Counted from the stretch's first letter, positions 8,978 to 18,335 are shown. The stretch is DNA of 64,000 nucleotides from Kurthia senegalensis (GCF_000285595.1 NZ_HE611066.1:259658-323657), one strand, 5' to 3'. The notes: generated by a model not told the origin, from the letters alone. A program made the numbers and translations.

Positions 8978-9150
8978 TTATTGAAACTTACCTATTAAAG
9001 CTCGTTTGGCTTCATGTTGAATTGTACGGTCACAATTATCACAGGAATATTGGCCACGCATATTTCGTTTAAATATACGATATTTGTTCGTTCCTTCTAA
9101 AATTTGAAAATCTTTTTGCAGAAAATACAAGTAGCTTTATATGAAATCAT
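8978..9150 (-). pseudogene. Small zinc-ribbon protein, one-base frameshift
   Basis: ATG 9150 follows a strong GGAGGG site and overlaps the stop of the MFS gene as ATGA. It reads MISYKATCIFCKK and then stops early. If the five-base T run at 9113-9117 (A run on the coding strand) had six bases, the frame would continue DFQILEGTNKYR and end CDNCDRTIQHEAKRALIGK. That gives 57 residues with two CxxC knuckles, like small DUF2197-type zinc ribbons (recalled). Third gene of the chain that starts with the TPR regulator. Confidence 0.6.
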
Positions 9151-10371
9151 TTTGTCCCTCCATCTTCAATCAGATTTTTAAAATGATGTAGATTGTTGGG
9201 TTTTAGTGGCATAAGTGAAAGCAAAATCGCTAAGATTACAGCGATACTAGCGAAAATAACTGTTGTCCATTGCAATGAGAACCATTCTGCTAAAAATCCT
9301 ATTAACAGTGTAAACATTACTTGAAGAAGACTTTGTATTACGTTCAACATACTACTAAATCGGCCCATCATATCTGGATGAATCGTAGTTTGATAAAGTG
9401 TTGCGAATCCTGTATTACTGAAAGCCATAAATAAGCCCAACGTGACAAAACAAACGACGGCTATACTATAAGAATTGGCTAAATAAAAACCTAAATAACT
9501 AAGCATCGTAAAAAAAATCCAACTTTAAGGTAAAACACACTGCTCAACTTCTTAGTAAGAGCCGTCGCTAAAAATCCTCCAACAATAGCGCCGATACCTG
9601 CGATGGTGACAGTGAGGCCATATAAGCTTTCCGAAATACGAAGATGTGTGAATAAAAAAGTCATTTCCTGTGAATCTAAAGCAAACGCGATCATCAACGC
9701 AATCGAATACAGCATAATTAATTGTGTGAATAGACGAAGTTTTTTGGCGTAAACAAGGGTACTCTGCCAATCTTTCTTAATCGTTCGCCATGTTATTTTT
9801 GAATAGCTACTATGAAGCAACTTAGCTTCATTTGGAAGGAAAGTTAATAGAACAGCGCATAGAAAAAAAGTTACGCCATTCAGCCACATCGCCACGCCTG
9901 GCTGAAAGATTGCTAAAAGAATGCCTGCAAATGCTGGACCAATCATAAATGAACCAGAATTTAGTGTAGAATGAAGCGCATTAAAACGCTGCTTATGCTC
10001 TTCTTGTATATGCACAGTGATTAAGTACGTGCTGCTTGGACCAAAAAATGTGCTTGCACTATTCGTTGCGCCAACTAAAGCATAAATAAGCCATAGTTGA
10101 TCCATAAATGGCATGAGACAAACGAAGATGCCTCGTACTATGTCTGTGGCAATCACGATTTTCTTTTTGTTCCAACGATCAATATAAGAACCAACAAAAA
10201 ATTACAAATGATGCGAATAACAGGGCCAATAACGAAAAGCATCGCTACTGCTGCAGGGGAATGCGTTAAATTCCAAATGAAGACGTTTAAAGCAATCAAG
10301 TACACCCAGTTACCTAATTGGGATATACCTAAACCTATTAGTAAATACGCATAATGTCTAGGCCATTTCAT
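9147..10371 (-). pseudogene. MFS transporter, two one-base frameshifts
   Basis: The joined product (408 residues) is a major facilitator of the drug-exporter (MefA/MdtG-like) kind with about twelve membrane helices: start MKWPRHYAYLLIGLGIS, middle GSYIDRWNKKK (the loop 2-3 motif), then ATNSASTFFGPSS. The frame breaks twice, at the A run 10196-10201 (six bases, seven needed) and at 9510-9517 (eight, nine needed). Adding one base to each run restores one frame from ATG 10371 to the stop at 9147. The start overlaps the regulator stop (ATGA). With that regulator it probably forms a regulated efflux unit; substrate unknown. Confidence 0.75.
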
Positions 10372-11657
10372 ACGTGATGCCCGTTGGAAATTCTTTGGCG
10401 CATTTTCTCGCTCGTTTCAAATAAAATTTGATACAGTTCTCCCATGCGTTTATATTGTTTCGCTTCTTCATGTACTTTTGCAACGAGAGGGCCATATGAC
10501 AACATCAATTCGATATGTTCAGCTTCTGAAAAATAGTTAAATACCGTTTTTTCGATTTTATAAAACGTATCTAGGGATTCTAATGTATCTATTTTTTCGA
10601 ATGCTCTCATTAATAAAAATTGCATATGGTGGTGCGTACCTTCTGAAAATTGCTTTTTTGAAAGCTCGTGTATTTCTTTAGAAAATAACTCTTTTTTCTC
10701 CCCAAATAACAACGTACGCGTATAGTTTATACGTGTGTGAATATCATTTTTGAAAGCTAATGCTTTTTCATAATAGTGAACTGCGCGCTCGAATTGTTTA
10801 TTTGATTCATAGGTGAACGCGATATTATTATAGATAGACGACCACTGATTATCTGTGGCAATCGTAGGAACATATTCTAATAGTTCAATAGCTGCATGGT
10901 ATTCTTTCAATGCACCGTCTGTCTGGCCTAAAGCATTTAATATCACACCATACATCGAATAAAGCTTTACTTGAAAAAGTGGCTTATATCGATGTTTGAA
11001 TAACTGAATGGCTTCTTCGATATATTGTTTAGCAAGTGAAAATTGATACGCTCGATGACTAGCAAATGCTAAATGGTATGCATAGTTTGCTTGTTCGAAC
11101 GTAGAACTTTTAGCTAAATGAAACTTACTATTTGACTGAAACTCTCTATTTAAGATGGCATCATAATTGCCTATTAGTAACTCATAATACGTTTTAGTTG
11201 CCACAAACAATTGCCATTCTCTTGAATCACTCGGCAATAATGAATCATTTAAAGAAGCGAGAATGGTAGCTGCTTCCTCTATACATTCTTGGCTTAATAA
11301 GTAACGACCATACACTAAATCTACTTGTATTTGTAAACTTGGTGATGTACGTTGTTCATAAATCAATCGAAGTGTTTCTAACTCTTTTTCATTGATTGTT
11401 TCATTAGACAGTAAATTTTCATAAATTTGTTCAATCAATTGTTCTTGTTGACTATCTTTTTCAAAGTAAGATGTAAAATCCAAATCTAATCGTTGAAACA
11501 ATAATTGATATACGATTTCATTAGGCTCTACTAAGCCATTTTCAATTCTACTTAAATAAGATGTCGTACATATACCTACAGCCAATGTATCTTGATTCAT
11601 ATGATGTAATTGCCTAAAAAACTTGATCGTCTGTCCAATTTTATTGTGTCTGTCCAA
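10368..11657 (-). CDS. HTH regulator with TPR-like repeats
   Basis: About 429 residues. An N-terminal Xre-type helix-turn-helix (IGQTIKFFRQLHHMNQDTLA ... TTSYLSRIENG) is followed by a long all-helical region with TPR-like pairs (NNIAFTYESNKQFERAVHYYEKALAF is the clearest). This architecture matches Rgg/PlcR/MalR-like regulators, many of which bind short peptides; no peptide pheromone gene is evident here. The start is probably TTG 11657, because GAGGTGAT lies five bases before it; ATG 11663 and ATG 11681 are alternatives without good spacing. It overlaps the MFS exporter by ATGA and likely controls it. Confidence 0.75.
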   Translation of the reverse strand: MDRHNKIGQTIKFFRQLHHMNQDTLAVGICTTSYLSRIENGLVEPNEIVYQLLFQRLDLDFTSYFEKDSQQEQLIEQIYENLLSNETINEKELETLRLIYEQRTSPSLQIQVDLVYGRYLLSQECIEEAATILASLNDSLLPSDSREWQLFVATKTYYELLIGNYDAILNREFQSNSKFHLAKSSTFEQANYAYHLAFASHRAYQFSLAKQYIEEAIQLFKHRYKPLFQVKLYSMYGVILNALGQTDGALKEYHAAIELLEYVPTIATDNQWSSIYNNIAFTYESNKQFERAVHYYEKALAFKNDIHTRINYTRTLLFGEKKELFSKEIHELSKKQFSEGTHHHMQFLLMRAFEKIDTLESLDTFYKIEKTVFNYFSEAEHIELMLSYGPLVAKVHEEAKQYKRMGELYQILFETSEKMRQRISNGHHV

Positions 11658-11985
11658 CTTCATCACCTCAGTTATTATCATATCAGAATAATTTAATTAA
11701 ATATTGTGTAAATAATAGCTGATTATCTAGACTATGTATAAGGAATTCTAGTAGATTGTGTAATCTATAAAATCCAAATCATTGAGAGTGGAGTGAATAT
11801 TGATATATGATTAAATCGAAAGTCGGGGAATATATAAAAAGAAGCGGTGTGGTTTTTCATTAAATTTAAACGGTACTTCCATCGATAAGAAGTTTTTATT
11901 TTTTCTCATGTTATCATTCATGAAATTCATCTCTCCCTAGAGTTTGATTTCCTAAGTCTTTTTTTGCCGTTATTTAATGATACCA
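11658..11985. other. Intergenic region with truncated HTH peptide frame
   Basis: AT-rich, about 330 bases. On the + strand ATG 11807 with GGAGTG upstream opens a frame that stops at 11861-11863 after 18 codons. Its start (MIKSKVGEYIKRSG) resembles the first helix of Xre-type repressors, so it may be the stump of a deleted regulator. Otherwise nothing is recognised; promoters for the divergent neighbours must lie here. Confidence 0.4.
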
Positions 11986-12159
11986 CTACCGTTCGATCCG
12001 CTTCGTTACATACATAAGCAAGGTGACCGAAAAAATGATAAACATGAGGCTATTCAGTGCGCGCATGAGAAAGGGGTCGCTCGGATACCCAAATAGAATA
12101 TAGCCAATTGAATAAAGCGCAGCAATCCATTTGATCGTTGTACATACTATTGTTTTCAT
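11986..12159 (-). CDS. Small two-helix membrane protein
   Basis: 57 residues from ATG 12159, which has GAGGTGA upstream; the frame is open for 14 more codons without a ribosome site. Two hydrophobic helices (about 5-22 and 31-50) and a basic C-terminal end. Function unknown. Divergent from the YibE gene. Confidence 0.55.
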   Translation of the reverse strand: MKTIVCTTIKWIAALYSIGYILFGYPSDPFLMRALNSLMFIIFSVTLLMYVTKRIER

Positions 12160-12286
12160 CGTGTTCACCTCGTTTTTTAGGTCTATGGAATGGCTCGCCA
12201 TGTTTTCGTCATAAAGACGGCGAAGCGGTGTGGGAAAGTTTGTTATAATAAAATTTTCTAATGAATGAATGCAGGTAGGTAAAAAT

Positions 12287-13399
12287 ATGATGATAAATCG
12301 AAAACGTATGATGTGGTTTAGCTTATTAGGCGTTCTTTGTGTAAGCTCGCTTTATTTTGTTTTTCACAATCATGCATTGTATGAACAGACGATTGGGGAA
12401 GTGACGTCTGTTACGACGCTCAATCAAGAAAACACAATCGATCAATACGAAAATGAAGATACGTTATACACGCAGCAACTTACGCTCACATTAAAAAATG
12501 GGGCACATCAAGGGCAAGAAGTCATCGCTGAAAACGGGTATTCGACATCGCAGGCGAATGATTATGAATTGAAAAAAGGAACAGAGCTGTTCGTCACGAT
12601 GAAAGAGGCAAAAGACGGTACGCAGAGCGCAACGATTGATGGTGTGAAGCGTGATAAATATTTAGCAATCATCATTTGGATGCTGCTGCTCATGTTAATT
12701 GTCGTCAGTAAAAAGCAAGGTGTCTTTGCGATTGTGACGCTTTGTACGAATGCGTTTATTTTATCATACGCACTCGACCTCTACATCGCAAACGAGCAAG
12801 CATCTCTCTTATTCATATGCAGTATATGTATTTTAATTTTTACTATTTTTTCTTTACTCGTCGTCAACGGCGTCAACAAAAAAACCGCTGCGGCGATTAT
12901 CGCGACGCTCATCGGGACCGCCGTTTCACTCGCGATTACGTTCCTCGTCTTAAAGCTGACGAATGAGCAAGGTTTATATTATGAAGAGCTGCAATTTTTA
13001 ACGCGCCCCTATAAAACGGTCTTTTTTGCCGGCTTATTTTTAGGCGCACTTGGCGCAGTAATGGACGTCGCCATTACAATTTCCTCGTCATTAGTAACGC
13101 TTTACGAGGAACATCCGACCATTTCGATCAAAGCACTGACACAATCCGGTCTCGAAATCGGCAAAGACATTATGGGGACGATGACGAATATTTTATTTTT
13201 CGCTTATATTAGCGGCTCGATTCCGATTTTGATTTTGTATTTCAAAAATGCGGGGGCATTCGGTTATACATTGTCCATTAATTTATCTTTAGAAATTGTC
13301 CGGGCACTTGCAGGTGGGATCGGCATTGTCGTGACGATTCCTGTCGCTTTATATGTGACCATTTTATTTATTTTGAAAAGTAAGAAGGTGGTTAAATGA
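12287..13399 (+). CDS. YibE/F-like membrane protein (YibE part)
   Basis: 370 residues. One N-terminal helix, an extracytoplasmic beta-rich domain of about 110 residues (from GEVTSVTTLNQ to DGVKRDKY), then seven or so helices. The late block GALGAVMDVAITISSSL followed by GKDIMGTMTNILFFAY is the YibE/F signature. ATG 12287 has AGGTAGG seven bases upstream. The stop overlaps the next start (ATGA), so the two proteins are made together and probably form one membrane complex. The family is widespread in Firmicutes; no transport substrate is established. Confidence 0.85.
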   Translation: MMINRKRMMWFSLLGVLCVSSLYFVFHNHALYEQTIGEVTSVTTLNQENTIDQYENEDTLYTQQLTLTLKNGAHQGQEVIAENGYSTSQANDYELKKGTELFVTMKEAKDGTQSATIDGVKRDKYLAIIIWMLLLMLIVVSKKQGVFAIVTLCTNAFILSYALDLYIANEQASLLFICSICILIFTIFSLLVVNGVNKKTAAAIIATLIGTAVSLAITFLVLKLTNEQGLYYEELQFLTRPYKTVFFAGLFLGALGAVMDVAITISSSLVTLYEEHPTISIKALTQSGLEIGKDIMGTMTNILFFAYISGSIPILILYFKNAGAFGYTLSINLSLEIVRALAGGIGIVVTIPVALYVTILFILKSKKVVK

Positions 13400-14157
13400 A
13401 TGCAATCGTCGTTCTTGCGCTCATTTTATTTGTACTAATGTTCGCCATTGGTGGTAAAAAAGGCATTCGCTCATTTATCGCCTTATTTTTAAATTTCATC
13501 GTCGTCATCGTTTTATTATTTTTTATGAACGTTCCATCGCTTAATCCAATTGTCGTCACGCTCATTGCGTGTATCGTCATAAGCTGGATTAATTTATTTT
13601 TCATTAATAAAATCAATAAAAAAACGCAAACAGCGTTCGTCGCTTCCATTATATCAACGCTCGTTCTCGTAGGGGTCATTACATTCATTTCGCAATTTGC
13701 GCTCATTCAAGGATTCGGCGAAGAAGAAACGGAAGAACTCGGCGCTTATTCACTTTATGTCGGCGTCGATTTTATGAAAATCGCCATTTCCGTCATTATT
13801 ATGAGTACGATTGGGGCGATTACAGATGCGGCGATTGCGATTTCGTCGCCTATGCAAGAAATGTATTCGCATCAACCGACAATCGACCGCAAAGCATTAT
13901 TCCGCTTCGGCATGAGCATCGGTCGGGACATTATCGGAACGAGTATGAATACGCTATTCTTCGCATTCATCGGAAGTTATTTAGCGCTCCTCATTTGGTT
14001 CAAAGACCTTCACTATTCGTTCGGTGACATCGTCAATTCCAAAATTTTTAGCGGGGAAGTCATTACGATTTGCTGCTCAGGGCTCGGCGTTGTCCTCGTC
14101 ATTCCAATCACGTCTTGGATTACGGCTTATTACTTCACACGCAAGAAAGTGCAATAA
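13396..14157 (+). CDS. YibE/F-like membrane protein (YibF part)
   Basis: 253 residues, all membrane, without the extracytoplasmic domain of its partner. It repeats the family block: IGAITDAAIAISSPMQEM, then GRDIIGTSMNTLFFAF. The similarity to the C-terminal half of the 12287 protein shows they are paralogues, and the 4-base overlap shows translational coupling. Two strong hairpins follow. Likely a heteromeric membrane complex; role unknown. Confidence 0.85.
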   Translation: MNAIVVLALILFVLMFAIGGKKGIRSFIALFLNFIVVIVLLFFMNVPSLNPIVVTLIACIVISWINLFFINKINKKTQTAFVASIISTLVLVGVITFISQFALIQGFGEEETEELGAYSLYVGVDFMKIAISVIIMSTIGAITDAAIAISSPMQEMYSHQPTIDRKALFRFGMSIGRDIIGTSMNTLFFAFIGSYLALLIWFKDLHYSFGDIVNSKIFSGEVITICCSGLGVVLVIPITSWITAYYFTRKKVQ

Positions 14158-14161
14158 GGGA

Positions 14162-14192
14162 AAAAGCTACGTTATGGGACGTAGCTTTTTTG
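14162..14192 (+). terminator. Terminator after YibF gene
   Basis: AAAGCTACGT / ACGTAGCTTT with loop TATGGG and a T run. Confidence 0.8.
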
Positions 14193-14206
14193 TTTACATA
14201 AAAATA

Positions 14207-14239
14207 AAACAAGCGACAATGATGGATTGTCGCTTGTTT
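14207..14239. terminator. Perfect 14-bp hairpin, bidirectional terminator
   Basis: AAACAAGCGACAAT / ATTGTCGCTTGTTT with loop GATGG. Read leftward it is followed by a T-rich stretch, so it can end the lipoprotein transcript from 14296-15210. Confidence 0.75.
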
Positions 14240-14295
14240 CATAAAGAGTGTGACGTACGTTTGATGGAATTTACTTTATATACATGTGCGTACAA

Positions 14296-15210
14296 TCAAT
14301 CTTGATCGATTATAGCACCTTCTAAATCTAAATCGTCTAAACCTGTTACAATTTTCGCAACATTGTCTTTATCCGTCTTCGTTATTAACGCGCCCTTTAA
14401 ATCTCCAGAGCGGTATAAATAATAACCAGCGTAGGCATCGTCATATATTTCGAAGGCATTAAAAACAGCGAGCGTATAAGACGTATAATCATCGTGGACA
14501 CTTTCATCTTCATTCAACTCTTTAATATATTTTTCGAGCTGATCGGCAGTTTCTGCAGAGGGCATTTCATTCGTCGTTTCGTGAATAGCGATTCCTTCAC
14601 GAGCTACATTATTGCCACTATCATCTGTATCTAAGAATATCCTATATCTTAAAAATTGAGGAGGTAAGTATTTGACGGTTTTATAAAGTTCTCTTTTTCT
14701 TTTCTCATCTTTTTCATATACCGCCCATTCTTCATCGTTGTACCCTATATTTTCTTGCGTTTGAGTGAAAGGTTTCGTGTGTTTCGCAATTTCTTGTTTC
14801 CAAATTTTTTCGTTATCTTTTATATTTTGTTCAATAAACGCATCGGTACTTTTAAAATCGCGTAAGTCTTTCAATTTATAATAAGATAATTGATGTTGTG
14901 CTTCTTCCTCAGTTAAAAATTTATGTGCTTCTACATTTTGTATTTTTTTGTCTTTCACGGTTAAGACATTTTTTATATAAGAATCTTTAGATACGGCCCC
15001 TGTATCCCCATCCACTTCAACGATGAACCAAGTTCTATTATTTTTACTTAAATCTTCACCGATTCTAAGTGGCTTTTCTTCAGAGAACGCTTGATTGCTC
15101 GTTACGTTACTTTTTGTTTCTTTATCATTTGTATCGGAATCTTTTCCACAACCAGCGAGTAATAACAAACTAGCCAATCCTAATGCAACTATTTTCTTTT
15201 TGTTGAACAA
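14296..15210 (-). CDS. Lipoprotein of unknown function
   Basis: 304 residues. A lipoprotein signal (FNKKKIVALGLASLLLLAGC, lipobox LAGC at Cys 21) is followed by a Ser/Thr/Asp linker and a globular domain rich in Glu/Lys and Tyr. The segment TWFIVEVDGDTGAVSKDSY looks like a PepSY-type strand-turn-strand, but the match is weak. Expected to be tethered on the outer face of the membrane. Monocistronic; divergent from the hydrolase gene. Family not recognised. Confidence 0.7.
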   Translation of the reverse strand: MFNKKKIVALGLASLLLLAGCGKDSDTNDKETKSNVTSNQAFSEEKPLRIGEDLSKNNRTWFIVEVDGDTGAVSKDSYIKNVLTVKDKKIQNVEAHKFLTEEEAQHQLSYYKLKDLRDFKSTDAFIEQNIKDNEKIWKQEIAKHTKPFTQTQENIGYNDEEWAVYEKDEKRKRELYKTVKYLPPQFLRYRIFLDTDDSGNNVAREGIAIHETTNEMPSAETADQLEKYIKELNEDESVHDDYTSYTLAVFNAFEIYDDAYAGYYLYRSGDLKGALITKTDKDNVAKIVTGLDDLDLEGAIIDQD

Positions 15211-15466
15211 CTTAACAGTCTCCTTTTCTTTTTAATATCATAATAATATCATTTTTTTGAAAAAATACCAAATTTATACCAAAAATTCTTTATTTATACA
15301 CTTTTCTTCGTTGCAGAATGTCAGACGTAACTTTAATTTTTTACCTCTTTATTAGAAGTATACATGCAAATCTTTATAAATAAATATACTTAAAAGTATA
15401 TAAAAATACAAAATTTAAACTATAGAAAAATAAGGTATTCGATATTTTGGAACTATACACAAATAA

Positions 15467-15511
15467 TTAAAACCCCTTTACCATTTAGATTAAATAGTAA
15501 AGGGGTTTTAA
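15467..15511 (+). promoter_or_regulatory. Hairpin that buries the ribosome site of the next gene
   Basis: Perfect 14-bp inverted repeat TTAAAACCCCTTTA (15467-15480) and TAAAGGGGTTTTAA (15498-15511) with a 17-base loop. The only Shine-Dalgarno sequence of the 15513 gene (AAAGGGG) lies wholly in the right arm, and the stem ends one base before the ATG. No gene ends here on either strand, so a terminator is unlikely. Candidate RNA thermometer or other translational switch. Confidence 0.6.
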
Positions 15512-15512
15512 A

Positions 15513-16088
15513 ATGAAAAAAATAGTATTTACATGTTTTCTTGCTTGTGCAGCATTATTAATTAGCATTTCTTATAATGCAAAGGAAGCTCAAGCATTAA
15601 CGCATAAGCCGGGTGACATTTTAGTTACGAATAAAACTAGTTTTGTCGGAATTGCTGGACATAGCGCAATCGTGATTGACTCTAAACATGTTTTGCACAC
15701 ATCTGGTTGGAAAAGTGAGCCATACCCTAAAGTAATGACAATTAAAAATTGGTACAAACGTTATGGCAATAAAGTAAAAGTCGTTCGTCCTAACAATGCA
15801 AATTTAGGAAAAAAAGCTGCAAATAATGCGAAAAAATATTTTAAAGGTAAAAAAATTCCGTATTCTTTAAAAGCACCATTAAAAGGGACAAAGAAAACAT
15901 ATTGTAGCCAACTTGTATGGTATTCATACTATAAAGCGGGCAAAACATTTAAAACGAATTCCGTAACATTTAAAAATAATTTTGATCACATTACTTGGTC
16001 AACACCAGCAATGATTACACCATATGATTTTTCTAATTCAATTGAAGCCAAATATAACGGTTTTAAACTTGTGGACAATAAATTTTAA
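15513..16088 (+). CDS. Secreted YiiX/NlpC-P60-like hydrolase
   Basis: 191 residues with a signal peptide (cut near QALT, about residue 29). The mature part has the permuted papain-like plan of YiiX/YebB-type hydrolases: KPGDILVTN, then GHSAIVIDS with His 50, and near the end TYCSQLVWYSYYKAG with Cys 131 as probable nucleophile. Such enzymes cut peptide or acyl bonds in the cell wall or lipids; the substrate here is unknown. Basic and Lys-rich, which suits wall binding. The ATG follows directly on a stem that hides the ribosome site. Terminator behind. Confidence 0.75.
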   Translation: MKKIVFTCFLACAALLISISYNAKEAQALTHKPGDILVTNKTSFVGIAGHSAIVIDSKHVLHTSGWKSEPYPKVMTIKNWYKRYGNKVKVVRPNNANLGKKAANNAKKYFKGKKIPYSLKAPLKGTKKTYCSQLVWYSYYKAGKTFKTNSVTFKNNFDHITWSTPAMITPYDFSNSIEAKYNGFKLVDNKF

Positions 16089-16114
16089 AGCTGTGAAATA
16101 AGTAAAAAGGAGTA

Positions 16115-16143
16115 GCTCAGGCTACTCCTTTTTTGTTTGAAAA
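16115..16143. terminator. Terminator after YiiX-like gene
   Basis: AAAAGGAGTAGC / GCTACTCCTTTT hairpin with T run. Confidence 0.8.
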
Positions 16144-16182
16144 TTATGCAGTTTTTATGTAACTTCGTTTAACGTTCTTACG

Positions 16183-16866
16183 CTATCCAACAATCTCAAG
16201 TACATCTTCCAACTTCCTCACTTCATACGTCGGCGTAAAGGATGTGTGGTTTTCTTTTTCGTACGGATTGAACCAACATGTCGCAATGCCGTAGTTATGG
16301 CCGCCTCGTATGTCGGACGTTAAAGAGTCGCCAACGAGGAGGACGTTGGCTTTTTCGGTAATGTGTAATTGGGTGAATGCTGCATCAAAAATGCCGGCAT
16401 GTGGTTTTTGGAAGCCAATCGCTTCTGAAATGATGAGTTGTTCAAATGCGTCACTGAATGGAGAATTTGCGATGCGCGCTGTTTGAACGTCCGTATAGCC
16501 GTTCGTAATAATCGCCAGTCGTTTATGAGCCAAAGCATGAATGACGCGTTCAGCGCCTTCAACGAGTTCTGTTTGCTTTCCGAGGTACGTTAAATACGCT
16601 TCATTGAATGCGACAGCATCGAGGTCTAGGTCATGTTGCGCAAACAACCGTCTAAATCGTTCTGAACCTAATTTGGTGAGGGTGATGTCGCCTTGTTCAA
16701 GTGCTTGCCAGAGCGCGCTGCTAATGTTTTCATAGCTTTTTTCGTACTGCGTTAAATTTGCGAGTAATCCATGCGCGCGAAACACTTCAGAAAAAGCGTG
16801 TTGCTCCGCTTTCGTAAAATCGAACAACGTATCGTCCAAATCAAAAAGAATGATGTCATACGTCAT
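16183..16866 (-). CDS. HAD hydrolase, YjjG-type pyrimidine nucleotidase
   Basis: 227 residues, cytosolic. HAD motif I is DLDDTLFDF (Asp 9 and Asp 11), motif II is the Thr of AIITNGYTD, and motifs III/IV are in QKPHAGIF and LLVGDSLTSDIRGG. The FTKAEQHAF cap start and the overall size match YjjG-type non-canonical nucleotide 5'-nucleotidases, which clear damaged pyrimidine nucleotides. ATG 16866 is preferred because AAAGGAGGTCA precedes it; the frame has an earlier ATG at 16884 without a ribosome site. Monocistronic. Confidence 0.85.
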   Translation of the reverse strand: MTYDIILFDLDDTLFDFTKAEQHAFSEVFRAHGLLANLTQYEKSYENISSALWQALEQGDITLTKLGSERFRRLFAQHDLDLDAVAFNEAYLTYLGKQTELVEGAERVIHALAHKRLAIITNGYTDVQTARIANSPFSDAFEQLIISEAIGFQKPHAGIFDAAFTQLHITEKANVLLVGDSLTSDIRGGHNYGIATCWFNPYEKENHTSFTPTYEVRKLEDVLEIVG

Positions 16867-17005
16867 AGCGTGACCTCCTTTCATCGTTAACCCGTACTAT
16901 AGCACACTTATGCTGAGGACGGCGAAGCTTTTCCGTTGATGGTACACTAAAGGAAGATTATTTATCGGTATAGAAGATTTTGAGCGGTAAGGGAGCGTGA
17001 GGGAA

Positions 17006-17206
17006 ATGGGGATGCCTACACTTGAGCGGTGGCGTAACGATTATTTTGCGATTGTCGTCATAATCGGCTGTGCGTATGGCTTCATCACGAGTTGGGAACA
17101 GCATAAATTACTAGCAATCATGTTATTCATAGGCTTTATAGTTTGTCGTACATTTGCCTTTTTTGACGTGAAACGTATGTGGAAAAAAAGAGTTCAACAA
17201 AAGTGA
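17006..17206 (+). CDS. Small two-helix membrane protein
   Basis: 66 residues, two helices (about 14-29 and 35-52), ending in a basic KRMWKKRVQQK tail that would lie in the cytosol. Start is either ATG 17006 or GTG 16997; AAGGGAG lies upstream of both. The next gene begins ten bases later and is probably co-transcribed. Function unknown. Confidence 0.5.
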   Translation: MGMPTLERWRNDYFAIVVIIGCAYGFITSWEQHKLLAIMLFIGFIVCRTFAFFDVKRMWKKRVQQK

Positions 17207-17215
17207 GGAGAATGG

Positions 17216-18223
17216 ATGATGACGGATATGAATCGAATCATGAACGAGTTGGACGAGGGAGAAGCAAAGTCTTTACTTGAGCAAATTTTTTCGGATATGC
17301 GAACGGTGGAAGAAGAGGCGCATTATTCGGAGCAACATTTTTTCTCGAACGTTCAAGAAACGTATCGAACACTCGTAGCGGATCATAAAAATCATGAACA
17401 GATGCAGCACGATACGGTACATATCGTTTTCGGCGATGCGGCTGCGGGAAGTTTGAAACAAGCATTACAGGCATTGAATGTAACGGAAAAAGAGACGATT
17501 TTGAACGTGGCAGATTTATTTTCTATTGGACCTATTTGGCAGCTGCATACACGAGAAGGCATGCAAAATCGCTACGACTGGCTGCGAACGCATTTAAACT
17601 TAGAGGAAGCGGCATTATTAGCATATGAACAAACGATCGAACGTTCTATACAAAAACTTCAAAACATACGCAAAGACCAAAACATCGTCATTTGGTTTGG
17701 TGACAATGCGCATGAGCAAACAGCGCTGCGCTTCATTGTTTACGTACTAAAAGAACAAGAGAATACGATTACAATCATAAATAGTCATGCCGCGTACACA
17801 CGACATTTCCAGCGGGACGACACCCGTCATATGGGAGAAATGGCATCCGAGCAACTAAAAGAACTATACGTACAACCGCAAAATCTGCACGTATTGACGA
17901 CGGAAGAACGCCGTGATTTTGAGCGACAATGGCTACAGCTTAGTGAACAACACGGTGTGTTACGCATTTGGGAAAATGATGCGGTGATACACGTACCGGA
18001 AAATCATTACGATGCCGACATTATTGAAATGGTTCAAACGCAAAGCAAACAAGGAGAATTTGTCAAATGTGTGCGAGTCATCGGCGAAGTGATGGGGCAT
18101 ATACCGCAACAGATCGGAACGTATTTTATTGAATACCGCGTGCTGCGTCTTATTGTAGACGGCATATTCGATATGGAAGGTGTTCCGTCTGCGATGCATC
18201 GCTACACTATTAAAATGAAATAA
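17216..18223 (+). CDS. DUF1835/DUF3658 domain protein
   Basis: 335 residues, cytosolic. After an acidic helical N-terminus of about 65 residues comes VHIVFGDAAAGSLKQAL, the DUF1835 signature, then the strand IVIWFGDNAHEQTALRF. The C-terminal third (from about TTEERRDFERQWLQL) is the DUF3658-type helical part. The family is common in Bacilli and has no known activity; the nucleotide-binding-like GD turns are suggestive only. ATG 17216 and 17219 both suit AGGAG. Follows the small membrane gene closely. Confidence 0.8.
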   Translation: MMTDMNRIMNELDEGEAKSLLEQIFSDMRTVEEEAHYSEQHFFSNVQETYRTLVADHKNHEQMQHDTVHIVFGDAAAGSLKQALQALNVTEKETILNVADLFSIGPIWQLHTREGMQNRYDWLRTHLNLEEAALLAYEQTIERSIQKLQNIRKDQNIVIWFGDNAHEQTALRFIVYVLKEQENTITIINSHAAYTRHFQRDDTRHMGEMASEQLKELYVQPQNLHVLTTEERRDFERQWLQLSEQHGVLRIWENDAVIHVPENHYDADIIEMVQTQSKQGEFVKCVRVIGEVMGHIPQQIGTYFIEYRVLRLIVDGIFDMEGVPSAMHRYTIKMK

Positions 18224-18239
18224 TGATTAACATCGGCAT

Positions 18240-18329
18240 GAATCTTCCTTTACTGCTGTCACATCTAAAGTAGTAGAAGCGAATGAACAAGCAGTAATGC
18301 AGGCGATTCGAAGTTTAGTAGCGGAATAG
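18240..18329 (+). pseudogene. Possible 3' fragment of a gene
   Basis: A frame with protein-like composition (SKVVEANEQAVMQAIRSLVAE, then TAG at 18327-18329) but without a start or ribosome site. Too short to identify. The bases GCGATTCGAAGTTTAGTAG near its end reappear, with one change, at 19283-19301 behind the first 38-bp repeat. Confidence 0.3.
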
Positions 18330-18335
18330 AAATGA

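Noticed and set aside
15467-15511. Reading the 14-bp stem as an intrinsic terminator
   Set aside because: Neither strand has a gene ending here, only four G-C pairs are present, and no free U run follows on the + strand.
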